A DNA stretch of 64,000 nucleotides from Paenibacillus nuruki. Lineage in GTDB: Bacteria > Bacillota > Bacilli > Paenibacillales > Paenibacillaceae. This document shows, piece by piece, positions 17,406 to 26,555 of this stretch (position 1 is its first letter; each line of letters starts with the position of its first letter). The translations under genes and the position numbers were made by a program. The stretch covers positions 1 to 64,000 of the forward strand of contig NZ_MDER01000043.1 in the NCBI RefSeq assembly GCF_001721045.1. The letters run 5' to 3'. The notes under the pieces are model-generated. The model did no database searches and was not told the origin of the DNA. It was given only the letters and a program-made list of their open reading frames with translations.

Positions 17406-18875
17406 ATGTCTGCAAAAGGAAATCCGACAGATGTGGTTATGCCACAACTTGCGGAATCTCTCGTATCTGCAACGATTGCCAAATGGCTCAAACAGCCTGG
17501 TGAATCTGTAGATCAATATGAACCGATCTGTGAAGTCATTACCGATAAAGTAAATGCTGAGATTCCTTCTGTATTAGAAGGAATTATGGGCGATATTATA
17601 GCATTAGAAGGTCAAGAAGTAGCAGTGGGCGAAGTGATCTGTCAGATCATTACCGAACAAGCTCCATCAGCAGGTACCGACCATATTGCACCCGCTTCAC
17701 CAGAAATTACAGTGCATGATGATCTACCTGCTGAGACAGTAGCTACACCTGCTACGACACCATCTTCGTCACCTGTAGCATCAACACGTCCTGCTGGTTC
17801 TGCTCCACGTTCTGCTGAATCTGGAAATGGATCGATGAGTGGACGCTATTCCCCTGCTGTACAGTCTCTTGCTGCTGAACATGGAGTGAATCTATCTGGT
17901 ATTCAAGGTACAGGCGCAGGTGGACGTGTGACTCGTCGTGATGTACTCAAAGCATTAGAAAATGGAACTGCTCATGATCCTGTAGCATCAGCATCCAATA
18001 ATAGCAATGCAGCCCAACAAGCACCTTCAACACCAAGTAATACGACTGCACCGACAGCGGCAAGTATGCCTGCGGCTTCCACAGAATATCAAGTGCGTCA
18101 TTCAGGTATTCATTTATCAGAGACACCAGCTATTGCTAAGATCGTGATGGAAGAAGATCAGGCGAATCAATTAGGTCAAAGTGAACATTTGATCAATGTC
18201 ACGCCACTTCGTAATGCGATTGCACGTAATATGCGCCAAAGTGTATCCGAGATTCCTCATGCATGGACAATGATTGAAGTCGATGTAACGAACCTCGTGA
18301 TGCTGCGCAACAAAGTAAAAGATGAGTTCAAGCGTAAAGAAGGTATTAACTTAACGTATCTATCGTTCTTGCTCAAAGCCGTTGTGAACGCAATTAAAGA
18401 TTATCCGATTATGAACTCTGTCTGGGCAGTGGATAAAATTATCGTCAAACGCGATATCAATATTGCGCTTGCTGTAGGTACAGAAGATTCAGTCATGACA
18501 CCGGTTATTCACAAAGCGGATCAAAAAAATATCGCAGGTCTTGCGCATGAAGTAGAAGATTTGGCACGCCGTACTCGTGATGGCAAGCTCAAATTGGACG
18601 ATATGCAAGGCGGTACATTTACGGTTAATAATACAGGTTCATTTGGTTCGATTCTGTCGTATCCGATTATTAACTATCCACAAGCAGCGATTTTGACCTT
18701 TGAATCGATTGTCAAAAAACCAGTTGTGATTAACGATATGATTGCTGTTCGCTCGATGGCTAATCTATGTCTGTCTTTAGATCATCGTATTCTCGATGGT
18801 GTCATCTGCGGACGTTTCTTACAACGCGTTAAAGATAATTTGGAAAGTTATAATACCGATACAAAGTTGTATTAA
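17406..18875 (+). CDS. bkdB: Branched-chain 2-oxoacid dehydrogenase E2
   Basis: The 489-residue dihydrolipoamide acyltransferase forms the core of the complex. Domain order: lipoyl domain (about 8-85; lipoyl-lysine K48 in ITDKVNAE), an Ala/Pro/Thr/Ser linker, the peripheral subunit-binding domain (about 143-182; RYSPAVQSLAAEHG through GRVTRRDV), a second flexible linker, and the catalytic domain ending in DHRILDG (459-465) with catalytic H460. TAGGAGTG precedes the ATG. The lipB gene directly after it supplies lipoylation. Confidence 0.95.
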   Translation: MSAKGNPTDVVMPQLAESLVSATIAKWLKQPGESVDQYEPICEVITDKVNAEIPSVLEGIMGDIIALEGQEVAVGEVICQIITEQAPSAGTDHIAPASPEITVHDDLPAETVATPATTPSSSPVASTRPAGSAPRSAESGNGSMSGRYSPAVQSLAAEHGVNLSGIQGTGAGGRVTRRDVLKALENGTAHDPVASASNNSNAAQQAPSTPSNTTAPTAASMPAASTEYQVRHSGIHLSETPAIAKIVMEEDQANQLGQSEHLINVTPLRNAIARNMRQSVSEIPHAWTMIEVDVTNLVMLRNKVKDEFKRKEGINLTYLSFLLKAVVNAIKDYPIMNSVWAVDKIIVKRDINIALAVGTEDSVMTPVIHKADQKNIAGLAHEVEDLARRTRDGKLKLDDMQGGTFTVNNTGSFGSILSYPIINYPQAAILTFESIVKKPVVINDMIAVRSMANLCLSLDHRILDGVICGRFLQRVKDNLESYNTDTKLY

Positions 18876-18950
18876 GCACTTGAATACGGTAAATTAAGAT
18901 AAAAGGTACACAACAATAGAATAGTCATCAGGGAAGGGACGTGTCTGCAT

Positions 18951-19643
18951 ATGAGTAAATTCATTCAAGTCTCCTATACGCCCTCGATGGATTACGCGCA
19001 AGCGTGGGAGAAGCAGAAGGAGATTGTTCGCGGGGTTGATACCGGTGAGCAAGAGGAACACCTTCTGCTTCTTCAGCATCCACCGACGTATACTATTGGC
19101 TCTCAGCGTCATCCAGAGCATTTGTTATGGAACGAAGAAGAGCTGGCAAAGCGAGGCATTACACTGTTTCAGATTGATCGAGGCGGTGATATTACATACC
19201 ATGGCCCTGGACAGTTAGTCGGTTATCCGATTCTGTTACTGGATGCCGCCAAAGGCATAGATCCACACCGATATCTGAGAACATTGGAACAGGTGATTAT
19301 TGATTATTTAGCAGAACAAGGCATTGAAGCCGGACGCAAAGAAGAATATACAGGCGTATGGATTGGTGATCTCAAAATCGCGGCGATAGGCATTAAATTT
19401 AACAAATGTCGTCATCGTAAAGGGTTTGTTACCAGTCATGGATTTGCGTTTAATATTTCTTCGGGGATTCAAAATGAAGGGTTTAGCGGTATTGTTCCTT
19501 GTGGCATTGAACAATATGGAGTGACTTCGCTTGAAGATATTACCGGCCGTACTTTTACCGTTGAGCAAGTGGCACAGGAGATATTGCCACATTTTATGCG
19601 CCATTTTGAGTATGCACAGCCGGAAGAACCATTATTCTTATAA
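18951..19643 (+). CDS. lipB: Octanoyltransferase LipB
   Basis: This 230-residue enzyme transfers the octanoyl group from acyl carrier protein to lipoyl domains as the first step of protein lipoylation. Visible LipB signatures are RGGDITYHGPGQLVGYPI, the catalytic lysine K142 in LKIAAIG, VTSHGFAFN, and the acyl-thioester cysteine C184 in IVPCGI. A short insertion (FNKCRHRKG) sits between the lysine motif and VTSHG. It follows bkdB directly and so serves that E2. B. subtilis uses the unrelated LipM/GcvH/LipL relay instead. Its last codon and stop (TTATAA, a palindrome) are shared with the convergent 31-residue gene. Confidence 0.93.
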   Translation: MSKFIQVSYTPSMDYAQAWEKQKEIVRGVDTGEQEEHLLLLQHPPTYTIGSQRHPEHLLWNEEELAKRGITLFQIDRGGDITYHGPGQLVGYPILLLDAAKGIDPHRYLRTLEQVIIDYLAEQGIEAGRKEEYTGVWIGDLKIAAIGIKFNKCRHRKGFVTSHGFAFNISSGIQNEGFSGIVPCGIEQYGVTSLEDITGRTFTVEQVAQEILPHFMRHFEYAQPEEPLFL

Positions 19644-19733
19644 AAACGGTTGAATGACCATCAGTAAAGTAGAACCGACCATTGCAATCAACATGATATA
19701 AATAAAGACTTTGAACCATTTTTTCTTTTCCAT
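19638..19733 (-). CDS. Prli42-like stressosome-associated miniprotein
   Basis: On the minus strand an ATG at 19733 has AAAGGAGT six bases upstream and opens a 31-codon gene with the plan MEKKKWFKVFIY, a single hydrophobic helix (about residues 9-25), and a short PFL tail. This matches the Prli42 family of ~31-residue Firmicutes membrane miniproteins that tether the stressosome in Listeria. Assignment rests on length, basic KKWFK start and transmembrane pattern, not on a database search. It converges on lipB and shares the six-base palindrome TTATAA, which encodes Leu-stop for both genes. Confidence 0.75.
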   Translation of the reverse strand: MEKKKWFKVFIYIMLIAMVGSTLLMVIQPFL

Positions 19734-19872
19734 AAGTGTACTCCTTTATGTCTATAAAATAGGGATCGGTCAACAGAACCCATTCTCTTCATCATACCGA
19801 TTATAAGGCTATTTTGCAAAAGGAGTCACTGCAATATGTGTATATTTACGTAAACTCAAAGGAGCGAATATT

Positions 19873-21012
19873 GTGATATCTGAATCCCGTTTAATTGAAG
19901 AATTTAAAGAACTTGTACAAATAGATAGTGAAACTAAACAAGAGCGTGCAATCGCAGATCGTTTGACAGAAAAGCTAATTGCACTTGGCTTTACCGTTAT
20001 TGAAGACGAATCAGCTGCCAAAACAGGACATGCCGCAGGTAACTTGATTGCGACACTACCGGCTAATACTGATAAATCTATTCCTAAATTATTTTTTACT
20101 TCTCATATGGATACGGTAAAACCGGGTATTGGAATCGTGCCTGTGATGGATGCAGAAGGTTATATTACCAGCTCAACGGATACCATTTTAGGAGCAGATG
20201 ACAAAGCAGGCATCGCTGCTCTTTTTGAAATGATTCGAGTGTTAAAAGAACAAAATATAGAGCATGGTCAGATTCAGTTGATTATTACCGCAGGTGAAGA
20301 ATCCGGTCTGATGGGCGCACGTTCTATGGATTCCTCTCTCGTGGATGCAGATTTCGGTTATGCGCTGGATTCTAACGGAACAGTGGGAACGATTGCGGTT
20401 GCTGCGCCTACGCAAGCACGTATCGTGATGGAGATTTTCGGCAAATCAGCTCATGCAGGTGTCAATCCTGAAGATGGCATTAGTGCGATCCAAGTGGCAG
20501 GCAAAGCGATTTCACGAATGAAATTAGGACGAATCGATCACGAGACGACTGCGAATATTGGTAAATTCGAAGGCGGCGAAGCGACCAATGTTATCTGCGA
20601 CTATGCACGCTTGGAAGCAGAAGCACGCAGTCTGGTGCACGAAAAAGTAGTAGTACAGTTAGCAGCGATGAAAGCATCGCTTGAAAATACATGTGCAGAT
20701 TTTGGCGCTACAGGTAAATTTCAAAGTGTGATTGTATATCCGGGCTTCAAATTTACAGAAGATGATGCTGTTGTTCAATTGGCGCAACGTGCCGCAAGTA
20801 AATTAGGTGTACCGAATGATATTTTCCATACCGGTGGAGGCAGTGACGCTAATATCTTCAATAGCTTTGGAATTCCAACAGCCAATCTAGCGGTCGGTTA
20901 TGAATTTATTCATACAACAGATGAGCGTATTCATAAAGACGAATTAGTACGTGCGGCACATCTAGTAACTGAAATTGTACGTGAAACATCCCAGTTAACG
21001 AAGTGGAAATAA
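19873..21012 (+). CDS. M20 family metallopeptidase, PepT-like (YqjE type)
   Basis: This 379-residue di-zinc peptidase belongs to the PepT-like branch. Metal and catalytic segments are clear: FFTSHMDTV (H78, D80), LGADDKAGIAA, ITAGEESGLMGA with the general-base glutamate, and the dimerisation/lid part containing FGKSAHAGVNPEDG. GTG at 19873 follows AAAGGAGCG with about eight bases between; no better start is visible. B. subtilis YqjE occupies a comparable place after the bkd region. It is probably a cytoplasmic tripeptidase or similar; the substrate is unproven. Confidence 0.85.
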   Translation: MISESRLIEEFKELVQIDSETKQERAIADRLTEKLIALGFTVIEDESAAKTGHAAGNLIATLPANTDKSIPKLFFTSHMDTVKPGIGIVPVMDAEGYITSSTDTILGADDKAGIAALFEMIRVLKEQNIEHGQIQLIITAGEESGLMGARSMDSSLVDADFGYALDSNGTVGTIAVAAPTQARIVMEIFGKSAHAGVNPEDGISAIQVAGKAISRMKLGRIDHETTANIGKFEGGEATNVICDYARLEAEARSLVHEKVVVQLAAMKASLENTCADFGATGKFQSVIVYPGFKFTEDDAVVQLAQRAASKLGVPNDIFHTGGGSDANIFNSFGIPTANLAVGYEFIHTTDERIHKDELVRAAHLVTEIVRETSQLTKWK

Positions 21013-21056
21013 GACGATATAGCATTCAACGATAAATGATACGTGGAGGAATTGAG

Positions 21057-21617
21057 ATGACAGCGAATAAAGCTTTAGACGAGATTACATTATCCACCGA
21101 ATCGATTTTTGAAGGGAAAGTCATATCTTTACAAGTGGATACTGTAGAACTTCCAAATGGAAATACGAGTAAGCGCGAGATTGTTCGCCATCCAGGAGCG
21201 GTAGCAGTACTGGCTATTCATAACGATCGTATGCTTGTAGTAGAGCAGTATCGTCAAGCACTCGGTCGTACCGAAGTGGAAGTTCCTGCTGGCAAATTGG
21301 AAAAAGGGGAACAGCCAGAGGAAGCCATCAAGCGTGAACTGGAAGAAGAAACAGGATATCGCTGTGAGCAAGTGACTTTGTTGAATTCTTTTTATACATC
21401 GCCCGGCTTTGCGGATGAGATTATCCATCTCTATCTTGCTGAAGATCTACAAGCAGGTGAGCTAAATCCAGATGACGATGAATTTCTAGAAGTGACCGAG
21501 ATTACACTTGAAGAAGCATATGAACAGATTCGTGAAGGACATATTAGCGATGCGAAGACGATTATGGCGGTACAAGCTTGGCATCTGATCAAAGTTACAG
21601 GAAAACCTAGTCTGTGA
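21057..21617 (+). CDS. nudF: ADP-ribose pyrophosphatase (Nudix)
   Basis: This 186-residue Nudix hydrolase cleaves ADP-ribose to AMP and ribose 5-phosphate. The Nudix box fits exactly: GKLEKGE, seven residues, then RELEEETGY. ATG 21057 is preferred to the upstream in-frame ATG at 21036 because GGAGGA (21045-21050) lies six bases before it. Its last bases overlap the GTG start of the EndoQ-like gene, as in B. subtilis where nudF precedes yqxK. Confidence 0.92.
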   Translation: MTANKALDEITLSTESIFEGKVISLQVDTVELPNGNTSKREIVRHPGAVAVLAIHNDRMLVVEQYRQALGRTEVEVPAGKLEKGEQPEEAIKRELEEETGYRCEQVTLLNSFYTSPGFADEIIHLYLAEDLQAGELNPDDDEFLEVTEITLEEAYEQIREGHISDAKTIMAVQAWHLIKVTGKPSL

Positions 21618-22813
21618 GTGAATTGCAATCGATCTATGCTGATCTTCATATTCATATCGGTAGAAGTGAAGATGGACAACCGGTGAAGATCAGTGGTAGC
21701 CGTAATCTGACTTTTGCTAATATCGCCAAAGAATCTTCAGAACGCAAAGGAATCGGATTAACAGGAATTATCGATTGTCATTCACCTGGAGTACAACAAG
21801 ATATTCGTAACTATATTGCCAGCGGTGAAATGGTTGAAATCGCTGGTGGGGGCATTCGTTATCAAGATACTACCATTCTACTCGGTTCAGAAATCGAGAT
21901 ACGTGAGCCGGGTTATCATGAAGCTCATGTGCTGGTTTATTTTCGCGATCTAGCCACAATCACGGACTTTAGTCAATGGATGAGCAAGCATATGAAAAAT
22001 GTTCAATTAAGCTCTCAACGTCTACATGTGTCTTTTCAGGAACTGCAAGAGCAAGTCAAACAACGAAATGGTATTTTTATGCCTGCTCATATGTTTACTC
22101 CGCATAAAGGCATCTATGGAAGTACCGTAGCGCAGATGAGTGAAGTATTGGACTTGAATAGCATCGATGGTGGAGAACTGGGACTAAGTGCAGATACGAC
22201 AATGTCCAGTTATATTAGTGAACTTGATCCGTATCCGTTACTTACCAATTCAGATGCTCACTCGCTTGGCAAAATTGGACGTGAATACAACCTTTTTGCG
22301 ATGCGTGAAGCAAGCTTTGATGAATGGGTGGCTGTACTTCGGGGAGAAAACGGTCGCCATGTTATGGCTAATTACGGACTTGATCCTAGACTTGGTAAAT
22401 ACCATCGTACGTATTGTACCAACTGTAACAGTATTATAGATGATGCTTCTCCTGCAATTGAGCGTTGTCCTTATTGCGGTAGTACCAAGCTTACTATAGG
22501 TGTGATGGATCGGATTCTACAGATTGCCGATCGTGAGCAACCTGTTGTGAATGCTCATCGTCCACCGTATCATTATCAGGTGCCATTGTCGTTTATTCCA
22601 GGGCTAGGGCCTGCTAAGATGAACCGTTTGCTTGCAGAATACGGTACAGAGATGAATATCTTACATCAGACTTCTATAGAGCAATTAACAGATATCGTAG
22701 GTGCTGAAATTGCTTTGTTGATTGTACAAGCAAGAAACGGAGAACTACAGTTAAGCTCAGGTGGCGGCGGAACATATGGCAAAGTTATGGCGAAGCCAGA
22801 GAACAGAATATAG
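21614..22813 (+). CDS. Endonuclease Q-like DNA repair nuclease (YqxK family)
   Basis: This 399-residue protein has an N-terminal PHP-type metal phosphoesterase domain (ADLHIHIGRS, IDCHSPG, PAHMFTPH, LTNSDAHSLG), a four-cysteine zinc finger (C268, C271, C285, C288), and a helix-hairpin-helix segment from about residue 326 (FIPGLGPAKMNRLL). This is the architecture of EndoQ, which nicks DNA 5' of deaminated bases and abasic sites. The start is a GTG overlapping the nudF stop, so the two are translationally coupled. Activity in bacteria is known for only some homologues. Confidence 0.85.
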   Translation: MSELQSIYADLHIHIGRSEDGQPVKISGSRNLTFANIAKESSERKGIGLTGIIDCHSPGVQQDIRNYIASGEMVEIAGGGIRYQDTTILLGSEIEIREPGYHEAHVLVYFRDLATITDFSQWMSKHMKNVQLSSQRLHVSFQELQEQVKQRNGIFMPAHMFTPHKGIYGSTVAQMSEVLDLNSIDGGELGLSADTTMSSYISELDPYPLLTNSDAHSLGKIGREYNLFAMREASFDEWVAVLRGENGRHVMANYGLDPRLGKYHRTYCTNCNSIIDDASPAIERCPYCGSTKLTIGVMDRILQIADREQPVVNAHRPPYHYQVPLSFIPGLGPAKMNRLLAEYGTEMNILHQTSIEQLTDIVGAEIALLIVQARNGELQLSSGGGGTYGKVMAKPENRI

Positions 22814-22871
22814 ACGTTACAAAATCAGGGATTTGCTTTGAATTGGAAGCAAACACACGTGTTCTAAAAAG

Positions 22872-22902
22872 TTTGACTTTGTCAAAGAATTCCCCCTATA
22901 AT
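22872..22902 (+). promoter_or_regulatory. fur promoter with palindrome over -35
   Basis: TTGACT (22873-22878) and TATAAT (22897-22902) are 18 bases apart. The -35 lies inside a perfect palindrome, TTTGAC-TTT-GTCAAA (22872-22886), a possible repressor site. It does not match the Fur or PerR box. Confidence 0.65.
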
Positions 22903-22955
22903 AATAGAAGTGAGCATTTACACGATGCAGTGATTTCCACAGGGGGAGGTATAGA

Positions 22956-23429
22956 ATGGAAGCACGGATCGATAAGATTAAACAGCAATTACAATCCAAA
23001 GGTTATAAATTAACGCCCCAGCGGGAAGCCACCGTTCGAGTGCTTCTTGAGAATGAAGAAGATCATCTAAGTGCAGAGGATGTCTTCATGTTAGTGAAGC
23101 AGAAAGCTCCCGAAATCGGTCTTGCCACTGTTTACCGTACCCTTGAACTTCTGAGTGAACTGCATGTCGTGGAAAAAATCAACTTCGGTGACGGTGTAGC
23201 GCGTTATGATTTGCGTACCGACACCAGCAAGCACCATCATCATCATCTTATATGCGTGCAATGCGGAAGTATGGATGAGATCCGCGAAGATTGGCTAGGA
23301 CCACTAGAAGAACGATTGGATAAAGAATTCGATTTCACGGTTCTGGACCACAGACTCGATTTTTACGGAATTTGTTATCGTTGTAAAGACAAAAACGATA
23401 TCAACAAAGACGAAAAACCTGACAACTAA
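22956..23429 (+). CDS. fur: Ferric uptake regulator Fur
   Basis: This 157-residue Fe(II)-dependent repressor has a winged-helix DNA-binding domain (YKLTPQREATVRVLLEN, GLATVYRTLELL) and a C-terminal metal-binding dimerisation domain with a five-histidine stretch, CVQCG and CYRC zinc-site cysteines. GGGGGAGG precedes the ATG. A perfect Fur box lies before the siderophore importer at 43.4 kb, a likely target. In B. subtilis spoIIM lies just before and mciZ just after fur; neither is here. Confidence 0.93.
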   Translation: MEARIDKIKQQLQSKGYKLTPQREATVRVLLENEEDHLSAEDVFMLVKQKAPEIGLATVYRTLELLSELHVVEKINFGDGVARYDLRTDTSKHHHHHLICVQCGSMDEIREDWLGPLEERLDKEFDFTVLDHRLDFYGICYRCKDKNDINKDEKPDN

Positions 23430-23442
23430 AATGGATACCAGA

Positions 23443-23484
23443 GACTCTCGCCCGATATTTGGCTGTTCGGGAGAGAGTCTTTTT
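23443..23484 (+). terminator. Terminator after fur
   Basis: GACTCTC plus CCCGA pairs with TCGGG plus GAGAGTC (one internal G/A mismatch), followed by TTTTT. Confidence 0.9.
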
Positions 23485-23519
23485 GCCGTAACCATTCCTA
23501 TGAAGGGACCTGATTTCTG

Positions 23520-24419
23520 ATGAATGAACATTTAGAGACATTTATCCGCTATTTGACGGAAGAAAAAGCATTATCTCGAAATACATTAGAATCGTATCGA
23601 CGAGATTTGAATCAATTTCTGGAATTTGCTAGACAACGTGATTTGCAATTACCCGATCAAATTCGTAAAACACATATCGCCCTTTTTCTAGGAGAAATGA
23701 GACAGATGGGCAAAGCATCATCCACGATTACAAGGATGACTGTTTCGATCCGTTCATTCTGCCAGTATCTGGTGAGACAGGGCATGATTCAGCAAGATCC
23801 TTCAATACATATGGAAGCGCCCAAAGCAGAAAAGCGTCTACCGAATGTGATGACGATTGAACAAGTCGGACATTTGATTGATGCACCTGATCGCCAATCA
23901 CCGCAAGGTCGACGTGATCGTGCGATGCTGGAATTGTTATATGCTACAGGGATACGCGTTTCTGAACTGATTTCGATCAATGTGGACGATGTGCGTCTGG
24001 ATTTGAAGTTTTTACGCTGTGCGAATAATGCAGGCAAAGAACGGATTATTCCGATTACAGGAGTCACCGTGAAGCGTGTAGGTGAATATATAGAACAGGG
24101 TCGTCAGCAACTCATTCGTAATCATCCTGAAGAACTGGCACTCTTTGTGAATCAGCTTGGCACAAGACTTACACGACAAGGCTTTTGGAAAATGATCAAA
24201 AAGTATGCTCGTGAAGCTGGGATTGAGGCAGATATTACACCTCATACATTGCGTCATTCTTTTGCGACCCATCTGTTAGAGAGTGGAGCCGATTTGCGTT
24301 CGGTACAAGAAATGTTAGGACATGCTGATATTTCCACAACTCAGATTTACACACAGGTATCCAAGAAGAATATGAAAGATGTGTATGAAGCTCATCATCC
24401 GCGTGCCAATGTAACCTGA
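23520..24419 (+). CDS. xerD: Tyrosine recombinase XerD
   Basis: This 299-residue recombinase acts with XerC/CodV at dif to resolve chromosome dimers. All catalytic residues are present: R146 (ATGIRVSEL), K173 (GKERIIPI), H242 and R245 (HTLRHSF), H268 (LGHADIS) and the nucleophile Y277 (TQIYTQ). The N-terminal SAM-like domain is intact. The position between fur and deoB matches the chromosomal xerD of Bacilli, so it is not a mobile-element integrase. Confidence 0.95.
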   Translation: MNEHLETFIRYLTEEKALSRNTLESYRRDLNQFLEFARQRDLQLPDQIRKTHIALFLGEMRQMGKASSTITRMTVSIRSFCQYLVRQGMIQQDPSIHMEAPKAEKRLPNVMTIEQVGHLIDAPDRQSPQGRRDRAMLELLYATGIRVSELISINVDDVRLDLKFLRCANNAGKERIIPITGVTVKRVGEYIEQGRQQLIRNHPEELALFVNQLGTRLTRQGFWKMIKKYAREAGIEADITPHTLRHSFATHLLESGADLRSVQEMLGHADISTTQIYTQVSKKNMKDVYEAHHPRANVT

Positions 24420-24447
24420 TTCATCATCGAATAAGGAGGCATTGATC

Positions 24448-25638
24448 ATGACACAATCAGACACACGTTTTAAACGAATTAGCGTTATCGTGATGGATAG
24501 CGTAGGAATTGGCGAATTACCTGATGCATCGAAGTTTGGTGATAAAGGTGCACATACATTAGGTCATATTTTGGAACAAGTTCCAGAGATCCAGATTCCT
24601 CATTTGCAACAATTGGGGTTGGCGAATATTACGTCTTTGGCCCCCCTTGAGCCAGCAGAACACCCACAAGCTTCTTATGGTAAACTGGCACAGACCTCTA
24701 TTGGCAAAGATACGATGACCGGCCACTGGGAAATGATGGGCTTGCAAATCAGTTCTCCTTTTAATACGTATCCACACGGGTTCCCTCAGGATCTCATCAC
24801 TGAGCTAGAGAAGCTTACCGGTAGACGTGTAATCGGTAACAAATCAGGTGCAGGGTTAGATATGATTGAACAATACGGGGAAGAACAGATGAAAAGTGGA
24901 GCATGGATCATTTATACCTCTGCTGACAGTGTGATGCAGATTGCGGCTCATGAAGATATTATTCCACTGAATAAACTGTATGAAGCATGTAAGATAGCAC
25001 GTCAACTTACGATGTCGCCTGAACATTCGGTAGCACGTATTATTGCACGTCCTTATCGCGGAGCGCCTGGGCAATTTGTACGGACAGCGAACCGTCGTGA
25101 TTTTGCTGTCAATCCACCTGAACCTACGGTATTGAATACATTGCAGAATTTTGGATACGATGTTATTTCTGTTGGCAAAATCAATGATATTTTCTCAGGG
25201 CATGGGATTACAGCTACCCATCCTACCCGTGGTAATGAAAATGGAATTCAAGTGACGATGGACGTGTTACGTCAAGATTTTAACGGATTATTGTTCACCA
25301 ATCTGATTGATTTTGATTCGTTATATGGACATCGTCGTGATCCACTAGGATATGCCAAAGCACTGGAACAATTCGATCAAGCGTTACCTGATATATTATC
25401 TACTATCGGTGAACAAGATTTGCTGATTATTACCGCAGATCATGGGAATGATCCGGTACACAAAGGAACCGATCATACACGCGAGTATGTCCCTTTGTTA
25501 GTCTACAGTCCATCACTACAACAGTCTGTTGATCTAGGCATCCGGGCGACGTACAGTGATATCGGTGCAACGATCGCAGATAATTTTAGAACAGGTGGTC
25601 CATTGCACGGTGAAAGCTTTTTAGATAAATTAAAGTAA
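24448..25638 (+). CDS. deoB: Phosphopentomutase
   Basis: This 396-residue alkaline-phosphatase-fold mutase interconverts (deoxy)ribose 1- and 5-phosphates. Metal ligands and the phosphorylated threonine segment are visible: VMDSVGIGELPDA at the N-terminus, DTMTGHWEMMG, and ITADHGNDP with GTDHTREYVP near the C-terminus. ATG 24448 follows AAGGAGG (24433-24439) by eight bases; a TTG two codons earlier is too close to the site. It is paired with punA for nucleoside salvage. Confidence 0.96.
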   Translation: MTQSDTRFKRISVIVMDSVGIGELPDASKFGDKGAHTLGHILEQVPEIQIPHLQQLGLANITSLAPLEPAEHPQASYGKLAQTSIGKDTMTGHWEMMGLQISSPFNTYPHGFPQDLITELEKLTGRRVIGNKSGAGLDMIEQYGEEQMKSGAWIIYTSADSVMQIAAHEDIIPLNKLYEACKIARQLTMSPEHSVARIIARPYRGAPGQFVRTANRRDFAVNPPEPTVLNTLQNFGYDVISVGKINDIFSGHGITATHPTRGNENGIQVTMDVLRQDFNGLLFTNLIDFDSLYGHRRDPLGYAKALEQFDQALPDILSTIGEQDLLIITADHGNDPVHKGTDHTREYVPLLVYSPSLQQSVDLGIRATYSDIGATIADNFRTGGPLHGESFLDKLK

Positions 25639-25705
25639 GATTGATCTGACTACGGATTTAAGATATTCATTTTATATAGCATAGATATTCAAGGAGGATA
25701 CTTTA

Positions 25706-26530
25706 ATGACAACTATTACACAAGCAACGATTCAAGAAGCAGCTGCTTATATTCGCAGTCAAAGTGATATCAAACCAGAGATCGGACTTATTTTGGGATC
25801 AGGATTAGGTGTGTTGGCGGATTTGATCGAAGATAGCGTAGCGATTGACTATCATCATATTCCACATTTTCCTGTATCGACTGTAGAAGGTCATGAAGGC
25901 GAATTATTGCTAGGTACGATTCAAGGTCGTCCTGTTGTTATGATGAAAGGTCGCTTCCATATGTACGAAGGATACGGCCCTGAAGTAACGGCATTCCCTG
26001 TACGTGTGATGAAAGAATTGGGTATTTCTACATTGCTGGTAACCAACGCAGCTGGCGGAGTAAATACTTCGTATGAGCCAGGTGATTTGATGGTATTGAG
26101 CGATCATTTGAATATGACAGGTCGCAATCCATTGATCGGACCTAACGATTCGGCTCTAGGTGTACGTTTCCCTGATATGTCAGAAGCGTATAGCCGTCGT
26201 CTACGTGCGGTGTTCAAAGAAACAGCTGCACAACAAGGATTAAAAATTCAAGAAGGTGTCTATGCTGGATTGCTTGGTCCAACGTATGAGACGCCTGCTG
26301 AGATCGTTATGCTACGTACATTAGGCGCAGACGCAGTAGGTATGTCTACCGTGTCAGAAACGATTGTAGCGCGTCATGCAGGAATTGAAGTTCTCGGTAT
26401 TTCTTGTATTACCAATATGGCGGCAGGTATTCTGGATCAACCGTTATCTCATGATGAAGTGATGGAGACAGCAGACCGTGTTCGAGATCAGTTCTTGAAA
26501 TTGGTATTGGCGATTATTCCTCAAATGTAA
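25706..26530 (+). CDS. punA: Purine nucleoside phosphorylase
   Basis: This 274-residue trimeric-type purine nucleoside phosphorylase (PupG/DeoD2 class) releases purine base and ribose 1-phosphate, feeding deoB. Signatures: LGSGLGVLADLI, KGRFHMYEGYGP, VTNAAGGVN and GMSTVSETIVARH. AAGGAGGA precedes the ATG. In B. subtilis the dacF-spoIIA-spoVA sporulation block follows this gene; here a structured repeat and a terminator follow. Confidence 0.95.
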   Translation: MTTITQATIQEAAAYIRSQSDIKPEIGLILGSGLGVLADLIEDSVAIDYHHIPHFPVSTVEGHEGELLLGTIQGRPVVMMKGRFHMYEGYGPEVTAFPVRVMKELGISTLLVTNAAGGVNTSYEPGDLMVLSDHLNMTGRNPLIGPNDSALGVRFPDMSEAYSRRLRAVFKETAAQQGLKIQEGVYAGLLGPTYETPAEIVMLRTLGADAVGMSTVSETIVARHAGIEVLGISCITNMAAGILDQPLSHDEVMETADRVRDQFLKLVLAIIPQM

Positions 26531-26555
26531 TTGAATGTGGTTGGGTTGAAGATGG

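Noticed and set aside
23520-24419. Integrase of a mobile element
   Set aside because: Sequence motifs and the fur-xerD-deoB context identify chromosomal XerD; no attachment repeats or phage genes are near.
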